Notes: generated by a model from the letters alone, not told the origin. Shown: positions 26,638 to 35,824, counted from the stretch's first letter. The stretch is DNA of 64,000 nucleotides from Campylobacter sp. MIT 97-5078 (GCF_006864455.1 NZ_QHLK01000003.1:62001-126000); one strand, 5' to 3'. Numbers and translations are program-made.

Positions 26638-28515
26638 ATGAAAAAAGTTATCATAATTTTAAGTATTTTTGTAGCTTTTACTTTTGCTGTTGAGGATAAC
26701 AACAAAAGTAATTCAGAGTTATTTCATCTTGTGCAAAAGTTTATCGTTTTAAATAATGAACTTAAGGATTTAAATGATAAAAGTGACAATAACGCAAGCA
26801 TTTTTAGCGATCAAAAAACAAGTATAAAAAAACAAAAGCAAGAGCTTTTAAATACCTTGCCAAAGGTTATTTCAGCTCAAAGTATCGATGAGGCGTATAT
26901 TAAGCGTTTTTTAGAGCATAAAAATAAACTCGAGCAAGAATTTCAAAAGCTTACAACACAGAATGTTAAATTCGCCCAAAGCAAGATTGAGTTGAGTTCT
27001 TTAGAGCTTGATGAAAGCTTTTATAAGTCTTTGTTTGAGCTTGAGTCGTTGTTTAAAAAAACAGCGAGTGCAAAAGAGCTGAGCACTTTACTTCAAAATG
27101 CTCAAAGCAAATTACAAGTTCTGGTTGAATTTGACTTAAGCGAACTTAAAACTAGGCTTGATTTTAAAGAGCTTAGCACCATTAATGAGGCAGAGAATAA
27201 GCTTTTGCTTAAGGCGGATTCATATGATGAAATTTTAAACTATCTTAAAGATAATGCAAGCTTGCTTGAGAGCAATTTTATCTTTGCACGACTTGAACTT
27301 CAAGTTTTGATTGATAAGATTAATGAATTTGCTGGTTTTGACTTTCTTAATACTGGTAAAATCGTCATTTCATTTTTTATTCTAGCTCTTTTTTATGTTT
27401 TAAATCTCTTTTTGCCAAGATTGAGTTATTTTATGCTTGTGAATTCTTTTTTCAAACATGATACAGATGCGATGAGTCGCGAAGAAATTCGATCCATTTT
27501 TATTGAAAAAAACAAAAAACCTTTTAAACTCTTGCTCTTTTTTTATGCCTTAAGTGTGTGCTTTAGCATAGCGTATTATCCAGCTCCTGTATTGATAACT
27601 ATCACGAATGTTTTTTATATTATTTATGCAGTGTTGTTTGCTTGGCTTGTGATTCGAATTTTAGATAGTTATGGGGTGATATTGCTTTCGACTTTAGCAA
27701 AAAAAAGCGAAAAGAAAGAAATTGTTAATCTCATCATTAAAATTTTATATTTTGTGGTGGTGGTTATCGCTATACTTTTTGTGTTGGCTCATCTTGGTTT
27801 TAATGTTTCAGCTATCATTGCTTCGCTTGGTATAGGTGGGCTTGCGGTGGCTTTGGCGGCAAAAGATGTGATTGCAAATTTCTTTGCTTCTTTGATGGTT
27901 TCTTTTGATGATGGCTTAAATCAAGGCGATTGGGTGGAGGTTGCTGGCGTTGAAGGAACGGTTGTTGAAATAGGACTTAGAAAAACAGCCATACGCACTT
28001 TTGATAATGCTTTAGTATATGTGCCAAACTCAACGATCATGAATGCAAACATTAAAAATTGGAGCAAAAGGCGTATAGGCAGACATATAAAGATGATCTT
28101 AGGCGTGGCTTATGATGCAAAGGCTGAACAATTAGAACAATGTGTCAAGGACTTAAAGGCTTATCTTGATAAAAGCGAACTTGTTGCACACAGCGAAGAT
28201 AGTGCTTTAAATACAAACTCTTACAAAGCAATATACAGACAAAACTTAGTTTCTATCAATGATCTTGAGGGTTATAAAAATGCGTGTTATGTTTCTTTGT
28301 GCGAATTTGCAGATAGCTCGATCAACATAGAGCTTTATTTTTACACTAAAGCTATCAATTCAGAGGATTTTAGAGAAGCAAGGCAGGTTTTAATGCTTGA
28401 TTTTATGCGAATTTTAGAAAAAAATGGACTGGGTTTTGCTTTCCCAAGCTTGAGTATTTATGTTGAAAATTTAAAAGATTTGAAGAATTTAGACTTAAAA
28501 AATGCCAAAGCATAA
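26638..28515 (+). CDS. MscS-family mechanosensitive channel
   Basis: 625 residues: signal peptide, a long charged coiled-coil periplasmic region (about 25-235), several membrane helices (about 240-400), then the pore helix block GIGGLAVALAAKDVIANFFASL and the beta domain (LNQGDWVEVAGVEGTVVEIGLRKTAIRT, YVPNSTIMNANIKNWS). It belongs to the large MscS paralogues that release solutes on membrane tension. It starts 18 bp after the carbonic anhydrase with an AAAAAGGG site. Confidence 0.9.
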   Translation: MKKVIIILSIFVAFTFAVEDNNKSNSELFHLVQKFIVLNNELKDLNDKSDNNASIFSDQKTSIKKQKQELLNTLPKVISAQSIDEAYIKRFLEHKNKLEQEFQKLTTQNVKFAQSKIELSSLELDESFYKSLFELESLFKKTASAKELSTLLQNAQSKLQVLVEFDLSELKTRLDFKELSTINEAENKLLLKADSYDEILNYLKDNASLLESNFIFARLELQVLIDKINEFAGFDFLNTGKIVISFFILALFYVLNLFLPRLSYFMLVNSFFKHDTDAMSREEIRSIFIEKNKKPFKLLLFFYALSVCFSIAYYPAPVLITITNVFYIIYAVLFAWLVIRILDSYGVILLSTLAKKSEKKEIVNLIIKILYFVVVVIAILFVLAHLGFNVSAIIASLGIGGLAVALAAKDVIANFFASLMVSFDDGLNQGDWVEVAGVEGTVVEIGLRKTAIRTFDNALVYVPNSTIMNANIKNWSKRRIGRHIKMILGVAYDAKAEQLEQCVKDLKAYLDKSELVAHSEDSALNTNSYKAIYRQNLVSINDLEGYKNACYVSLCEFADSSINIELYFYTKAINSEDFREARQVLMLDFMRILEKNGLGFAFPSLSIYVENLKDLKNLDLKNAKA

Positions 28516-28529
28516 AAGCTTGGCATTTT
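28499..28529. terminator. Bidirectional terminator
   Basis: AAAATGCCAA (28499-28508) pairs perfectly with TTGGCATTTT (28520-28529) over an 11-base loop. With A and T runs on either side it can serve both the mscS gene and the convergent exported-protein gene. Confidence 0.8.
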
Positions 28530-28533
28530 AAGC

Positions 28534-28917
28534 TTAATACGCAGCTTTGCGGCAATGCACTTCAACTTTAGTTGCTACTGGCACAGCGTTTGCATTTGGT
28601 GCGGCTGGGTTTGCATTAGGCACATTGCTTGTGCCCGGATAGTTTGGATAATACGCATCAACTTCTAAGTATCTGCCCACTTTCAAATCCCTAAAAGTGC
28701 CATCTTCAAAGATATTATCTGTGCCAAACCAACCGCAGTCATCAAGCTCTATCCTTGTGCTTGGCAAAATTTTCACAAGCATAGGACCAGAATAGATCGT
28801 TTCGATCACCACGCTTTTTTCAGCATCTTTAACTTCTAAAATGGTTCCTTGAAGCCAGCTATCAGCAAAAAGTGAGCTTGAAAGCAACAAAGAGGCGAGA
28901 ATTGTTTTGGTTTTCAT
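28534..28917 (-). CDS. Exported hypothetical protein
   Basis: 127 residues with a signal peptide (MKTKTILASLLLSSSLFAD) and a beta-rich mature part (WLQGTILEVKDAEKSVVIETIY) resembling small OB-fold periplasmic proteins. An Asn/Pro/Ala-rich loop (residues about 95-113) precedes a final strand VEVHC. Two cysteines could form a disulfide. Role unknown. AAGGAGTTTTAC precedes the ATG. It is convergent with the MscS gene. Confidence 0.75.
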   Translation of the reverse strand: MKTKTILASLLLSSSLFADSWLQGTILEVKDAEKSVVIETIYSGPMLVKILPSTRIELDDCGWFGTDNIFEDGTFRDLKVGRYLEVDAYYPNYPGTSNVPNANPAAPNANAVPVATKVEVHCRKAAY

Positions 28918-29043
28918 GTAAAACTCCTTAAAGTATAATTTCGTAAAATTGTAGGATATTTAAGTGAAGCCAGAGTGAATTTAAAATATTTTTCACAATT
29001 TCAAAAAAATTTGTTATACTCTATAGATAAACAAAAAGGCAAA

Positions 29044-29478
29044 ATGATGATTTATCTTGCACAAACAGACACTACAGCAGGCTTTTTAAGCAAGGATTAT
29101 CAAATGCTTAATGCTGTTAAAAATCGTCCAATATCAACGCCTTGTTTGATTTGTATGACCGAGTTTTCAGTGCTTTTAAGCTTTACTCGCGTGCCAAATA
29201 AACACAAAAATTTTGTTCGAAAGGCGAAAAAAACGAGCTTTATTTATCCAAATTTAAAAAGCTTTCGTGTGATTAAAGATCATCCGCATGAAGATTTTTT
29301 AAAATCCCATACTTGGCTTTTTTCAAGTTCGGCAAATGAGCATAAAAAAGCTTTTGATGAGCAATGGGCAAGACATAAGGCTGATATTATCATCGATGAA
29401 GAGTTATTTGAGGATACACCTTCAAGAATTTTAAGGCTTAACAGAAGCAAGATGAAAAAAATTCGCTCCTGTGAATAA
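29044..29478 (+). CDS. Small YrdC/Sua5-family protein
   Basis: 144 residues with the start of a YrdC-like fold: TDTTAGFLSKDYQMLNAVKNRP, then LSFTRVPNKHKNFVRKAKKTSF. It is shorter than TsaC (about 190), which makes the threonylcarbamoyl-adenylate for tRNA t6A, and is like the second, short YrdC paralogue of epsilonproteobacteria. Whether it has the TsaC activity is open. ATG 29044 (a second ATG is at 29047) is chosen over the upstream in-frame codons because AAAAAGGC lies just before it. Confidence 0.75.
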   Translation: MMIYLAQTDTTAGFLSKDYQMLNAVKNRPISTPCLICMTEFSVLLSFTRVPNKHKNFVRKAKKTSFIYPNLKSFRVIKDHPHEDFLKSHTWLFSSSANEHKKAFDEQWARHKADIIIDEELFEDTPSRILRLNRSKMKKIRSCE

Positions 29479-29820
29479 GACACAAAAGCAGTTTTTATGA
29501 GTTTATTTTCTAGCTTTTTTAAATTTTTTAACATACAGAGTAAAAGTGTGCGGGATAAATAGTTTCGACAAGTTTTAAGAAAAATTTTAAGCCCAAAAGC
29601 GTGCAAGAGTTTGATCATATAAGAGAACATATAGAAAAAGCTTTAGAAATTCCAAATTATACTATCTGGTTTTAAGTGAGCTTTGCAGCTGATCCTAAAT
29701 GATTTTAAAACTTTTTTGGCGTTGTATTTTTTTGGAAAATATATAAATTCTAATCAATAAATTTTATTATTTAGAAAAATTATGATATAATCAAAATAAA
29801 TAATTTCAAAAGGAGAAAAA
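29479..29820 (+). other. Gap with a short gene remnant and the dps promoter
   Basis: 29577-29675 reads KNFKPKSVQEFDHIREHIEK and on to TIWF-stop, a clean 33-codon tail with a broken frame upstream; the protein is not recognised. The last 60 bp hold an A/T-rich operator-like motif (29752-29773) and TATAAT at 29786-29791, the dps promoter. Confidence 0.45.
29752..29791 (+). promoter_or_regulatory. dps promoter with operator-like A/T motif
   Basis: The sequence AATCAATAAATTTTATTATT (29754 on) lies about 12 bp upstream of TATAAT (29786-29791), covering the -35 zone. Nearly the same motif occurs twice upstream of katA. Both genes serve peroxide defence, so a PerR-type (or Fur-type) site is the best guess. 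Confidence 0.5.
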
Positions 29821-30276
29821 ATGAAAAATGTAGCTAAACAACTACTTCAAATTCAAGCCGATGCACATAGTTTGTGGATTAAATTTCACAATTATCACTG
29901 GAATGTAAAAGGTTTGCAGTTCTTTGCGATCCATGAATACACTGAAGAAGCGTATGAAGAAATGGCAAAGCTTTTTGATGATGTCGCTGAAAGACTTTTA
30001 CAAATCAAAGAAAAAGCCCTCGTTTGCTCTAAAGAACTTAGCGAGCTTGCTAAAACACCAAAGGTGCAAAAAGACTGCTTTACAACTTTAGAAGTTTTAG
30101 AGCTTGTTAAAGAGGATTATAACTATCTTTTGAAAGAATTTAAAAAGCTTGATGAAGTCGCTTCAAAAGCAGGAGATACAACAACTTCAATGCTTGCTCA
30201 AGATAAAATCGCTCATCTTGAAAAAGCACTTTGGATGCTTGGTTCTACTTTAGAAAATTCTTGCAAAACAAAATAA
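29821..30276 (+). CDS. dps: Dps-type ferritin
   Basis: 151 residues forming the four-helix ferritin-like fold. The intersubunit ferroxidase residues are in [42 protein letters not shown] (His, then Asp and Glu one turn on). Dps uses peroxide to oxidise and store iron and protects DNA. GGAGAAAAA precedes ATG 29821. Confidence 0.94.
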   Translation: MKNVAKQLLQIQADAHSLWIKFHNYHWNVKGLQFFAIHEYTEEAYEEMAKLFDDVAERLLQIKEKALVCSKELSELAKTPKVQKDCFTTLEVLELVKEDYNYLLKEFKKLDEVASKAGDTTTSMLAQDKIAHLEKALWMLGSTLENSCKTK

Positions 30277-30281
30277 AATTC

Positions 30282-30313
30282 AAGCAAGGCATTGACGCCT
30301 TGCTTTTTCTTTT
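30282..30313 (+). terminator. Rho-independent terminator after dps
   Basis: AAGCAAGGC (30282-30290) pairs perfectly with GCCTTGCTT (30297-30305) over loop ATTGAC, followed by a T-rich run. Confidence 0.92.
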
Positions 30314-30391
30314 ATAAAATTCTTATTTATCTTAAAAACTTAATACTTTTTAAATATTTAATCATGAGGCATTAAAGAATTTTTGAGAATT

Positions 30392-30468
30392 TGGTATCAA
30401 GGGGGAGACTTGAACTCCCGACCTCCGGCTTATGAGACCAGCGCTCTAACCAGCTGAGCTACCCTGAC
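30392..30468 (-). tRNA. tRNA-Met (CAU)
   Basis: A 77-base cloverleaf on the minus strand with anticodon loop CTCATAA, T-arm GGGAGTTCAAGTCTCCC, and encoded CCA. The CAU anticodon could also belong to the lysidine-modified tRNA-Ile; identity elements were not scored. Confidence 0.88.
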
Positions 30469-30564
30469 TTGAGCAAAAAAACTAAGTTAAAATTATACAT
30501 TATTTTGCTAAAATTTTGCTGATTTTAAACAAGAATTGTATATAATCAAGCTCTTTTTAAACAT

Positions 30565-30652
30565 AGATAGGTGTCCGAGCGGTTGAAGGAGCACGCCTGG
30601 AACGCGTGTAAAGCGCAAGCTTTCGAGGGTTCAAATCCCTTCCTATCTGCCA
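30565..30652 (+). tRNA. tRNA-Ser (GGA)
   Basis: An 88-base class II tRNA with a long variable arm (AAAGCGCAAGCTTT), anticodon loop CTGGAAC, acceptor AGATAGG/CCTATCT and encoded CCA. A TATAAT at 30541-30546 lies upstream. Confidence 0.95.
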
Positions 30653-30662
30653 TTTGTTTTTA

Positions 30663-31109
30663 TCAAACTTTTAAAATATGTATTGCTTTCATGGTTTTTG
30701 TAAAATTATCCTTTTTAATCCCAAAATACACCATAAAAAGATCAATAAACCACCAAATTAAGCTTGCTAATAAAGTTAAACCTGAAGCAATAAACAATAC
30801 AATAGCCAAATCTTCATATCTGAAACCAACTAAGATAATAATAGCTACAATAAATAGCCCAATACAAAGCACAAATAAGATGATTTTAAAAATACCTAAG
30901 ATCGTATCACCTTTATAAAAGCGATCAAAGCCAAAAATTCCCATAAAAAATCCAAACAATAAACCAATGATAGGATTTTTAAAACTTATACACATTAAGG
31001 ATTGTATGTCTTCATCATTAAGCTCTTCAATGCTTTGCTTAATCAAAGGCATATTTGCTTCATCGATTTTATCTATCATATCTATAAGAAAGAAATTTTT
31101 AGTATCCAT
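30663..31109 (-). CDS. TM2-domain membrane protein (copy 3)
   Basis: 148 residues: a soluble N-terminal 45 residues, then a TM2 domain (FKNPIIGLLFGFFMGIFGFDRFYKGDTILGIFK) with the family motif G-x-D-R-F-Y-x-G, and two more hydrophobic stretches ending IDLFMVYFGIKKDN. TM2 proteins are inner-membrane proteins of largely unknown role. It is the last of three tandem paralogues; 12 bp separate it from the middle one. Copies 2 and 3 share the start pattern L(N/K)NPIIGLL. Confidence 0.85.
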   Translation of the reverse strand: MDTKNFFLIDMIDKIDEANMPLIKQSIEELNDEDIQSLMCISFKNPIIGLLFGFFMGIFGFDRFYKGDTILGIFKIILFVLCIGLFIVAIIILVGFRYEDLAIVLFIASGLTLLASLIWWFIDLFMVYFGIKKDNFTKTMKAIHILKV

Positions 31110-31121
31110 TTTGTCAAGTCC

Positions 31122-31559
31122 TTATCCTAAAACTGCGTAAATTTTTCTCAAATTGTCTTTTTTTATACCAAAAAACACGCAAAATATATCCACAACATAC
31201 CAAATAAGAGCCACAATAAAAGCGAGCATAACCAAGATAGGAATGACAATTAAAGCTGAAGTTTTTAAATCATAGCCCCCAAAAACACCCAATGAAAAAC
31301 TTCCCAAATACGCCCCAAAAATAATCACAAGTTTTGCGATCCCCAAACCTATATCACCTTTATAAAAGCGATCGATGCCAAAAATTCCTATACATAAAGA
31401 AAGTAATAAACCTATGATAGGATTTTTAAGATTTAAAAGAAGCATGGCTTGGTATTTGTCATCATCTGCTTTTTCAAGGCTTTCTTTAAAGGCAAAAATC
31501 GCATCGTTTGGAATTTTATCTTTCATATTTAAAAGTATAAGTTCTGCATTTTTCATCAT
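31122..31559 (-). CDS. TM2-domain membrane protein (copy 2)
   Basis: 145 residues with the same layout as its neighbours: a charged N-terminal region (KDKIPNDAIFAFKESLEKADDDKYQAM), the TM2 core (NPIIGLLLSLCIGIFGIDRFYKGDIGLG), a glycine-rich hydrophobic stretch, and the shared tail VDIFCVFFGIKKDNLRKI. It begins inside the stop of copy 1 (ATGA overlap), so copies 1-3 form one operon. Confidence 0.85.
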   Translation of the reverse strand: MMKNAELILLNMKDKIPNDAIFAFKESLEKADDDKYQAMLLLNLKNPIIGLLLSLCIGIFGIDRFYKGDIGLGIAKLVIIFGAYLGSFSLGVFGGYDLKTSALIVIPILVMLAFIVALIWYVVDIFCVFFGIKKDNLRKIYAVLG

Positions 31560-31975
31560 TGCTTCTTTTGTAAAACTTCAAAAATTTTTCTTAAATTGTC
31601 TTTTTTCACACCCTTATATACTAAAAAAATATCACTTGCCACCCAGATAAAAGCGATAATTGCCAGCACACAAAGCACAATAAAAATTTCTACTTTAATT
31701 TCTGCTTTATCAATATAAAAGTTAAAAGCCACATATATTACACAGACAAAGATGAGTTTAAACACGCCTAAAACTACATCGCCTTTATAAATTCGATCAA
31801 CTCCGGGAATGATAACACTAAAAATCAAAGCTAAAATAGGGTTTTTATAACTTATCAACAACAAAGCATCAAATTTATAATCCTCAGCCTCATCAAGACT
31901 TTGTTTAAATGCTAGATACGAATCACTTGGAACTTTTTCTTTGAGTTGCAAAAACAAAGTATCAGCATTTTTCAT
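31556..31975 (-). CDS. TM2-domain membrane protein (copy 1)
   Basis: 139 residues and the first gene of the triplet. N-terminal region KEKVPSDSYLAFKQSLDEAEDYKFDALL parallels copy 2; the TM2 core is shorter (NPILALIFSVIIPGVDRIYKGDVVLGVFK), with IPGVDRIYKG in place of GIFGIDRFYKG; the tail SDIFLVYKGVKKDNLRKIFEVL is conserved. Its promoter should lie in 31976-32090, next to the tRNA-Glu gene. Confidence 0.85.
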   Translation of the reverse strand: MKNADTLFLQLKEKVPSDSYLAFKQSLDEAEDYKFDALLLISYKNPILALIFSVIIPGVDRIYKGDVVLGVFKLIFVCVIYVAFNFYIDKAEIKVEIFIVLCVLAIIAFIWVASDIFLVYKGVKKDNLRKIFEVLQKKQ

Positions 31976-32092
31976 CGTTTAAACCTTAAAAATAAAATAA
32001 AACCTGCATTATAATAAAGAATGCTTAAAAAAATAAAAATAAATCATAGTAAAAACACTTTAAATTCACAAAAGCTTGATAGAAAACTGATA

Positions 32093-32167
32093 TGGTGACC
32101 CATACGAGACTCGAACTCGTGTTACCGCCGTGAAAGGGCGATGTCCTAACCGCTAGACGAATGGGCC
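32093..32167 (-). tRNA. tRNA-Glu (UUC)
   Basis: A 75-base cloverleaf on the minus strand with anticodon loop CTTTCAC, T-arm CACGAGTTCGAGTCTCGT region and encoded CCA. Confidence 0.93.
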
Positions 32168-32325
32168 AAATATAGCTTTAAATTTAGAAGTGAAATTATA
32201 GCAATTAAGGACTTAAAAATTGCTGAATTATCATTTTTAGCTTTTTAACTTTTAATTTAGCTTGCTTTTGTTATAGTTTTATAATTAAAGACTAAAATTG
32301 TAATAATTAAGGAACTTTTATCAAA

Positions 32326-32889
32326 ATGGATACACTCAGCCTCGTTTTTCTTGCCTGTGCTTTGTCAATGGACGCCTTTGCCGTAGCTTTATGTAAGGGT
32401 TTTAGCGTAAATGAGCTTAAAATAAAGCATTTTTTGATCGTAGGACTTTATTTTGGTGGTTTTCAAGCTTTAATGCCTTTGATCGGGTATTTTTTAGGCT
32501 TTGCTTTAAGTTCGTTTATTGATGATTATGATCATTGGATCGTTTTTATTTTACTAAGTTTGATCGGCTTAAAGATGATTAAAGAGAGCAGACAAAAAGA
32601 TAGTTGCGATACAAACAGCGATCAATTTGGTTTTCAAGTAATGTTTTTACTCGCTATGGCGACAAGTATCGATGCTTTAGCCGTTGGGGTGAGTTTTGCT
32701 TTTTTGCATATTGAAATTTTTAGCTCAGTGCTAATCATCGGCATGATTACTTTTATCTTTTCAGCTCTTGCTCTTAAGATCGGTAAAAAATTTGGCACGA
32801 AATTTAAAGACAAAGCCGAATTTATCGGTGGAGTGGCACTGATTTGCATAGGAACTAAAATCCTTTTACAACACCTCTTAGAAAGCTAA
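32326..32889 (+). CDS. mntP: Manganese efflux pump MntP
   Basis: 187 residues with six membrane helices in two related halves. The conserved acidic sites are in [15 protein letters not shown] and [13 protein letters not shown], as in MntP (YebN), which exports Mn2+. In E. coli mntP is under MntR and a yybP-ykoY riboswitch; the 150 bp upstream here shows no clear riboswitch fold by eye. GGAAC lies 10-14 bp before ATG 32326. Confidence 0.9.
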   Translation: MDTLSLVFLACALSMDAFAVALCKGFSVNELKIKHFLIVGLYFGGFQALMPLIGYFLGFALSSFIDDYDHWIVFILLSLIGLKMIKESRQKDSCDTNSDQFGFQVMFLLAMATSIDALAVGVSFAFLHIEIFSSVLIIGMITFIFSALALKIGKKFGTKFKDKAEFIGGVALICIGTKILLQHLLES

Positions 32890-32974
32890 ATTATCGTCTT
32901 TAATCTTGCTTTTTTAAGTCCTAAACAAGATTAATTACAGCAAAAAAAGCTACAACAAAGATCCAAAAGCGATC

Positions 32975-33733
32975 TTAAATATCTAGTTCTATCCCTACAG
33001 GAGCGTGATCAGAGCCAAATATATCATCTCGTATAAAGGCATTTTTAAGCTTGTTTTCAAGGTTTTTAGAAATGAAAAAATAATCAATCCTCCAGCCCAC
33101 ATTTCTTTCTCTTGCTCTCATTCTATAGCTCCACCACGAGTATTTTTCTTTTATATCGCCATTTATTGCTCTAAAAGTATCAATAAAGCCAAGTGCGAGC
33201 AAATCATCTATCCAAGCCCTTTCTATAGGCAAAAAGCCAGAAGTTTTTGCATTTGCCTTTGGATTGGCAAGATCAATTTCTTTGTGAGCGGTATTTACAT
33301 CGCCACAAATGATAATGTCTTTGTTTTGAGCAAGCAAATTGTTAAGATAAACTAAAAAATCCGTATAAAATTTCATCTTAAAATCAAGCCTGATCTCATC
33401 TTTTTGTCCATTTGGAAAATAGATATTAAAAAGCACCACATTATCAAAATGGTGTTCTAGCACGCGTCCTTCTTCATCATCGCAAAACTCACATTTGTTT
33501 GTTTGAGCCTCAAAATTATACAAACTCATCACACCAGAATACCCAGCCCTTTTGGCTGAATTTGAAGCCATATGCTTAAAGTCAAGTTCATAAATTTGCT
33601 TTGGAAATTTATCTTCATGGGCTTTGATTTCTTGAAAACCTACAAAGTCAAATTTTTCATTTTCCAACCAAGCTAAAGCATTTTTATCACAAATGGCACG
33701 CAAGCCATTCACATTCCAAGAAAGCAGTTTCAT
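32975..33733 (-). CDS. xth: Exodeoxyribonuclease III
   Basis: 252 residues of the AP-endonuclease family: SWNVNGLRA, the metal glutamate in FVGFQEIKA, CGDVNTAHKEIDLANPK, and the final GSDHAPVGIEL. It repairs abasic sites and blocked 3' ends. ATG 33733 gives the standard MKLLSWNVNG start; the ATG 15 bp upstream is less likely. Confidence 0.94.
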   Translation of the reverse strand: MKLLSWNVNGLRAICDKNALAWLENEKFDFVGFQEIKAHEDKFPKQIYELDFKHMASNSAKRAGYSGVMSLYNFEAQTNKCEFCDDEEGRVLEHHFDNVVLFNIYFPNGQKDEIRLDFKMKFYTDFLVYLNNLLAQNKDIIICGDVNTAHKEIDLANPKANAKTSGFLPIERAWIDDLLALGFIDTFRAINGDIKEKYSWWSYRMRARERNVGWRIDYFFISKNLENKLKNAFIRDDIFGSDHAPVGIELDI

Positions 33734-33884
33734 CTTATACCTTTTCATTTTAAAAGGCTAATCATAGCATATTTTAATAACAATTTTGTCAAGATTTTAG
33801 TGTTTAAAAACTTGCTTTTTGATTAACGTTGATTTCACACTTTTATCTTATAATACACCCTTTTATTTTTTAAAGGGAGTTTTG

Positions 33885-35435
33885 ATGAAACGTTTTGAAA
33901 TTTCTTGGCTAAACTTTGTTTTGCTAAATGCTCTTTTCATTACTTTGATGAATTTTCATCTTTTTGGTTTTATTTATTCAAATTTAAATGAAGATGCGAA
34001 TTTGTGGCTTAAAGTTTCTTTTATGCTGATTTATTTTTCGCTTTTGGTGATGATTTTTGGTTTATTATTTTTGCCTTTTTTAACGCAGTTTTTTGCGATT
34101 ATTTTTGTGTTAGTAACTTGCGTGAGTGCTTATTTTATGCACTTTTATGGGGTTATTATTGATAAAGATATGATACAAAATGCTCTTAATACCGATCAAA
34201 GAGAGCTTAAAGAGCTTTTTAATTTTACTTTTTTGTTTTGGATCATATTTTTAGGGCTTGTGCCGAGTTTTTTGATCTTAAAGTGTAAAATTCGCTGGGG
34301 GAAGGGGTTTAGACATACAGTTATTAAATTCGCCAGTATTTTTATCGCTTTGCTTGTCGTGCTTGGCTGTTTTTTACCGCAAAGTAAAACCTTGATCCCG
34401 TTTTTCCGCAATTATAATCAAGCAAGAGTGTATAATGCTCCTGTTTTTCAAATTTATTCTTTCGTGCGATATGTCAAACAAAAGGTCGTGAAAAAGCCTG
34501 AACTTAATATCATATCCAAAGATGCCAAACTTAGTGAAAATACAAAGAGAAAACTACTTGTTTTTGTCATCGGCGAAACAGCAAGAGCAGCAAATTTTCG
34601 CTTTGGGAACAAAAATCATATCAACGATACCACCGCTTATACTTCAAAATTAAATGTAGTGTATTTTACTAAAGTGAGTTCTTGTGGGACTTCTACGGCT
34701 GTAAGTGTGCCTTGTATGTTTTCAGCTTCAACGCGAAAGGAGTATTCAAGTTCTGAATTTCAAGAAAATGCTCTTGATATTTTGCAAAAAGTAGGGGTAA
34801 AAGTAAGCATTTTGGGCAATAATTCAGGAGGTTGTCAAGGAATTTGTAAAAGAATAGCCCATTCAAAATATTTTGACGCTGAATTTGATGGAGCTTTACT
34901 TGAAGATTTTAAAAAAGAACTTTTAAGTGAAGATGAACATGAGATTATCATACTTCATTTACAAGGCTCACATGGACCAACTTATTATAAACGTTATCCA
35001 AGCGAGTTTAGACGCTTTGAGCCAACTTGCGATACAAACGAACTTCAAAAGTGCAACAGCGAAGCTATCATCAACACTTATGATAATACCTTGCTTTACA
35101 CAGACTTTTTGCTTTCTAAAATCATTACTTTGCTTCAAAATGAAGAACAAGAAAGCTCGTTGATCTATGTTTCAGATCATGGCGAAAGCTTAGGTGAGAA
35201 TGGAATTTATCTGCATGCCATGCCATATGCTTTTGCGCCACTTGAGCAAACAGAAGTTCCGCTTATCTTTTACTCAAATGATACAACGCTTATGCAAACA
35301 GCAAAGACACATAGCAATTACACACTTTCGCATGATTATATTTTTAGCACTTTGCTTGGGTATTTTAAAGTGCAAAGCAAGTTTTATAATCCAAATTATG
35401 ATATACTAAGCCCGCAAGTTAAGGAGGGGTTATGA
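33885..35435 (+). CDS. eptC: Phosphoethanolamine transferase
   Basis: 516 residues: five N-terminal membrane helices, then a periplasmic sulfatase-like domain with the metal glutamate in FVIGETARAANF, the nucleophilic threonine in SSCGTSTAVSVPCMF, and YVSDHGESLGENGIYLHAMPYAFAP. In C. jejuni EptC adds phosphoethanolamine to lipid A, to the flagellar rod protein FlgG and to N-glycan, giving polymyxin resistance and motility. ATG 33885 follows AAAGGGAG. dgkA overlaps its stop by 4 bp. Confidence 0.93.
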   Translation: MKRFEISWLNFVLLNALFITLMNFHLFGFIYSNLNEDANLWLKVSFMLIYFSLLVMIFGLLFLPFLTQFFAIIFVLVTCVSAYFMHFYGVIIDKDMIQNALNTDQRELKELFNFTFLFWIIFLGLVPSFLILKCKIRWGKGFRHTVIKFASIFIALLVVLGCFLPQSKTLIPFFRNYNQARVYNAPVFQIYSFVRYVKQKVVKKPELNIISKDAKLSENTKRKLLVFVIGETARAANFRFGNKNHINDTTAYTSKLNVVYFTKVSSCGTSTAVSVPCMFSASTRKEYSSSEFQENALDILQKVGVKVSILGNNSGGCQGICKRIAHSKYFDAEFDGALLEDFKKELLSEDEHEIIILHLQGSHGPTYYKRYPSEFRRFEPTCDTNELQKCNSEAIINTYDNTLLYTDFLLSKIITLLQNEEQESSLIYVSDHGESLGENGIYLHAMPYAFAPLEQTEVPLIFYSNDTTLMQTAKTHSNYTLSHDYIFSTLLGYFKVQSKFYNPNYDILSPQVKEGL

Positions 35436-35788
35436 AACCAAAATACAGCCTTTTTTCAAACACAAGCTACGCTCTAACTGGACTTTTGGCGATGATAAAA
35501 AATGAAAGAGCCTTTCAAATCGAACTTGTTATCATTATCCCAGCCCTTATCATCAGCTTTTTTTTGCCTGTAAGCCTTGAAATTCATCTTTTTTTAATCG
35601 CTGTTTTATTTTTCATACTCATCGCAGAATGCGTAAATTCAAGCATAGAAGCTTGTGTTGATCTTTTTACACAAGAATGGCATGAAAAAGCAAAAATCGC
35701 CAAAGATTGTGCCTCAGCAGCTGTTTTTTTAAGCGTGTGCCTTGCTGTAGGTGTTTGGGCTTTTGTGCTTTTTGCTTTGTTTTTTTAG
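35432..35788 (+). CDS. dgkA: Diacylglycerol kinase
   Basis: 118-residue integral membrane kinase. It has the N-terminal ARAL-type segment (GLLAMIKNERAFQIEL) and the active-site block ECVNSSIEACVDLF. It rephosphorylates the diacylglycerol released when phosphatidylethanolamine donates its head group, so its coupling to eptC is functional: the upstream enzyme makes its substrate. Confidence 0.94.
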   Translation: MKPKYSLFSNTSYALTGLLAMIKNERAFQIELVIIIPALIISFFLPVSLEIHLFLIAVLFFILIAECVNSSIEACVDLFTQEWHEKAKIAKDCASAAVFLSVCLAVGVWAFVLFALFF

Positions 35789-35824
35789 CTCTAAATTTAA
35801 GCAAGTTATGCTACAATCTTACTT

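Noticed and set aside
30571-30918. 115-codon plus-strand frame
   Set aside because: It runs through tRNA-Ser and antisense to the TM2 gene; no protein pattern.
32168-32325. yybP-ykoY manganese riboswitch before mntP
   Set aside because: The region is almost entirely A/T and lacks the conserved junction sequences expected of that riboswitch.
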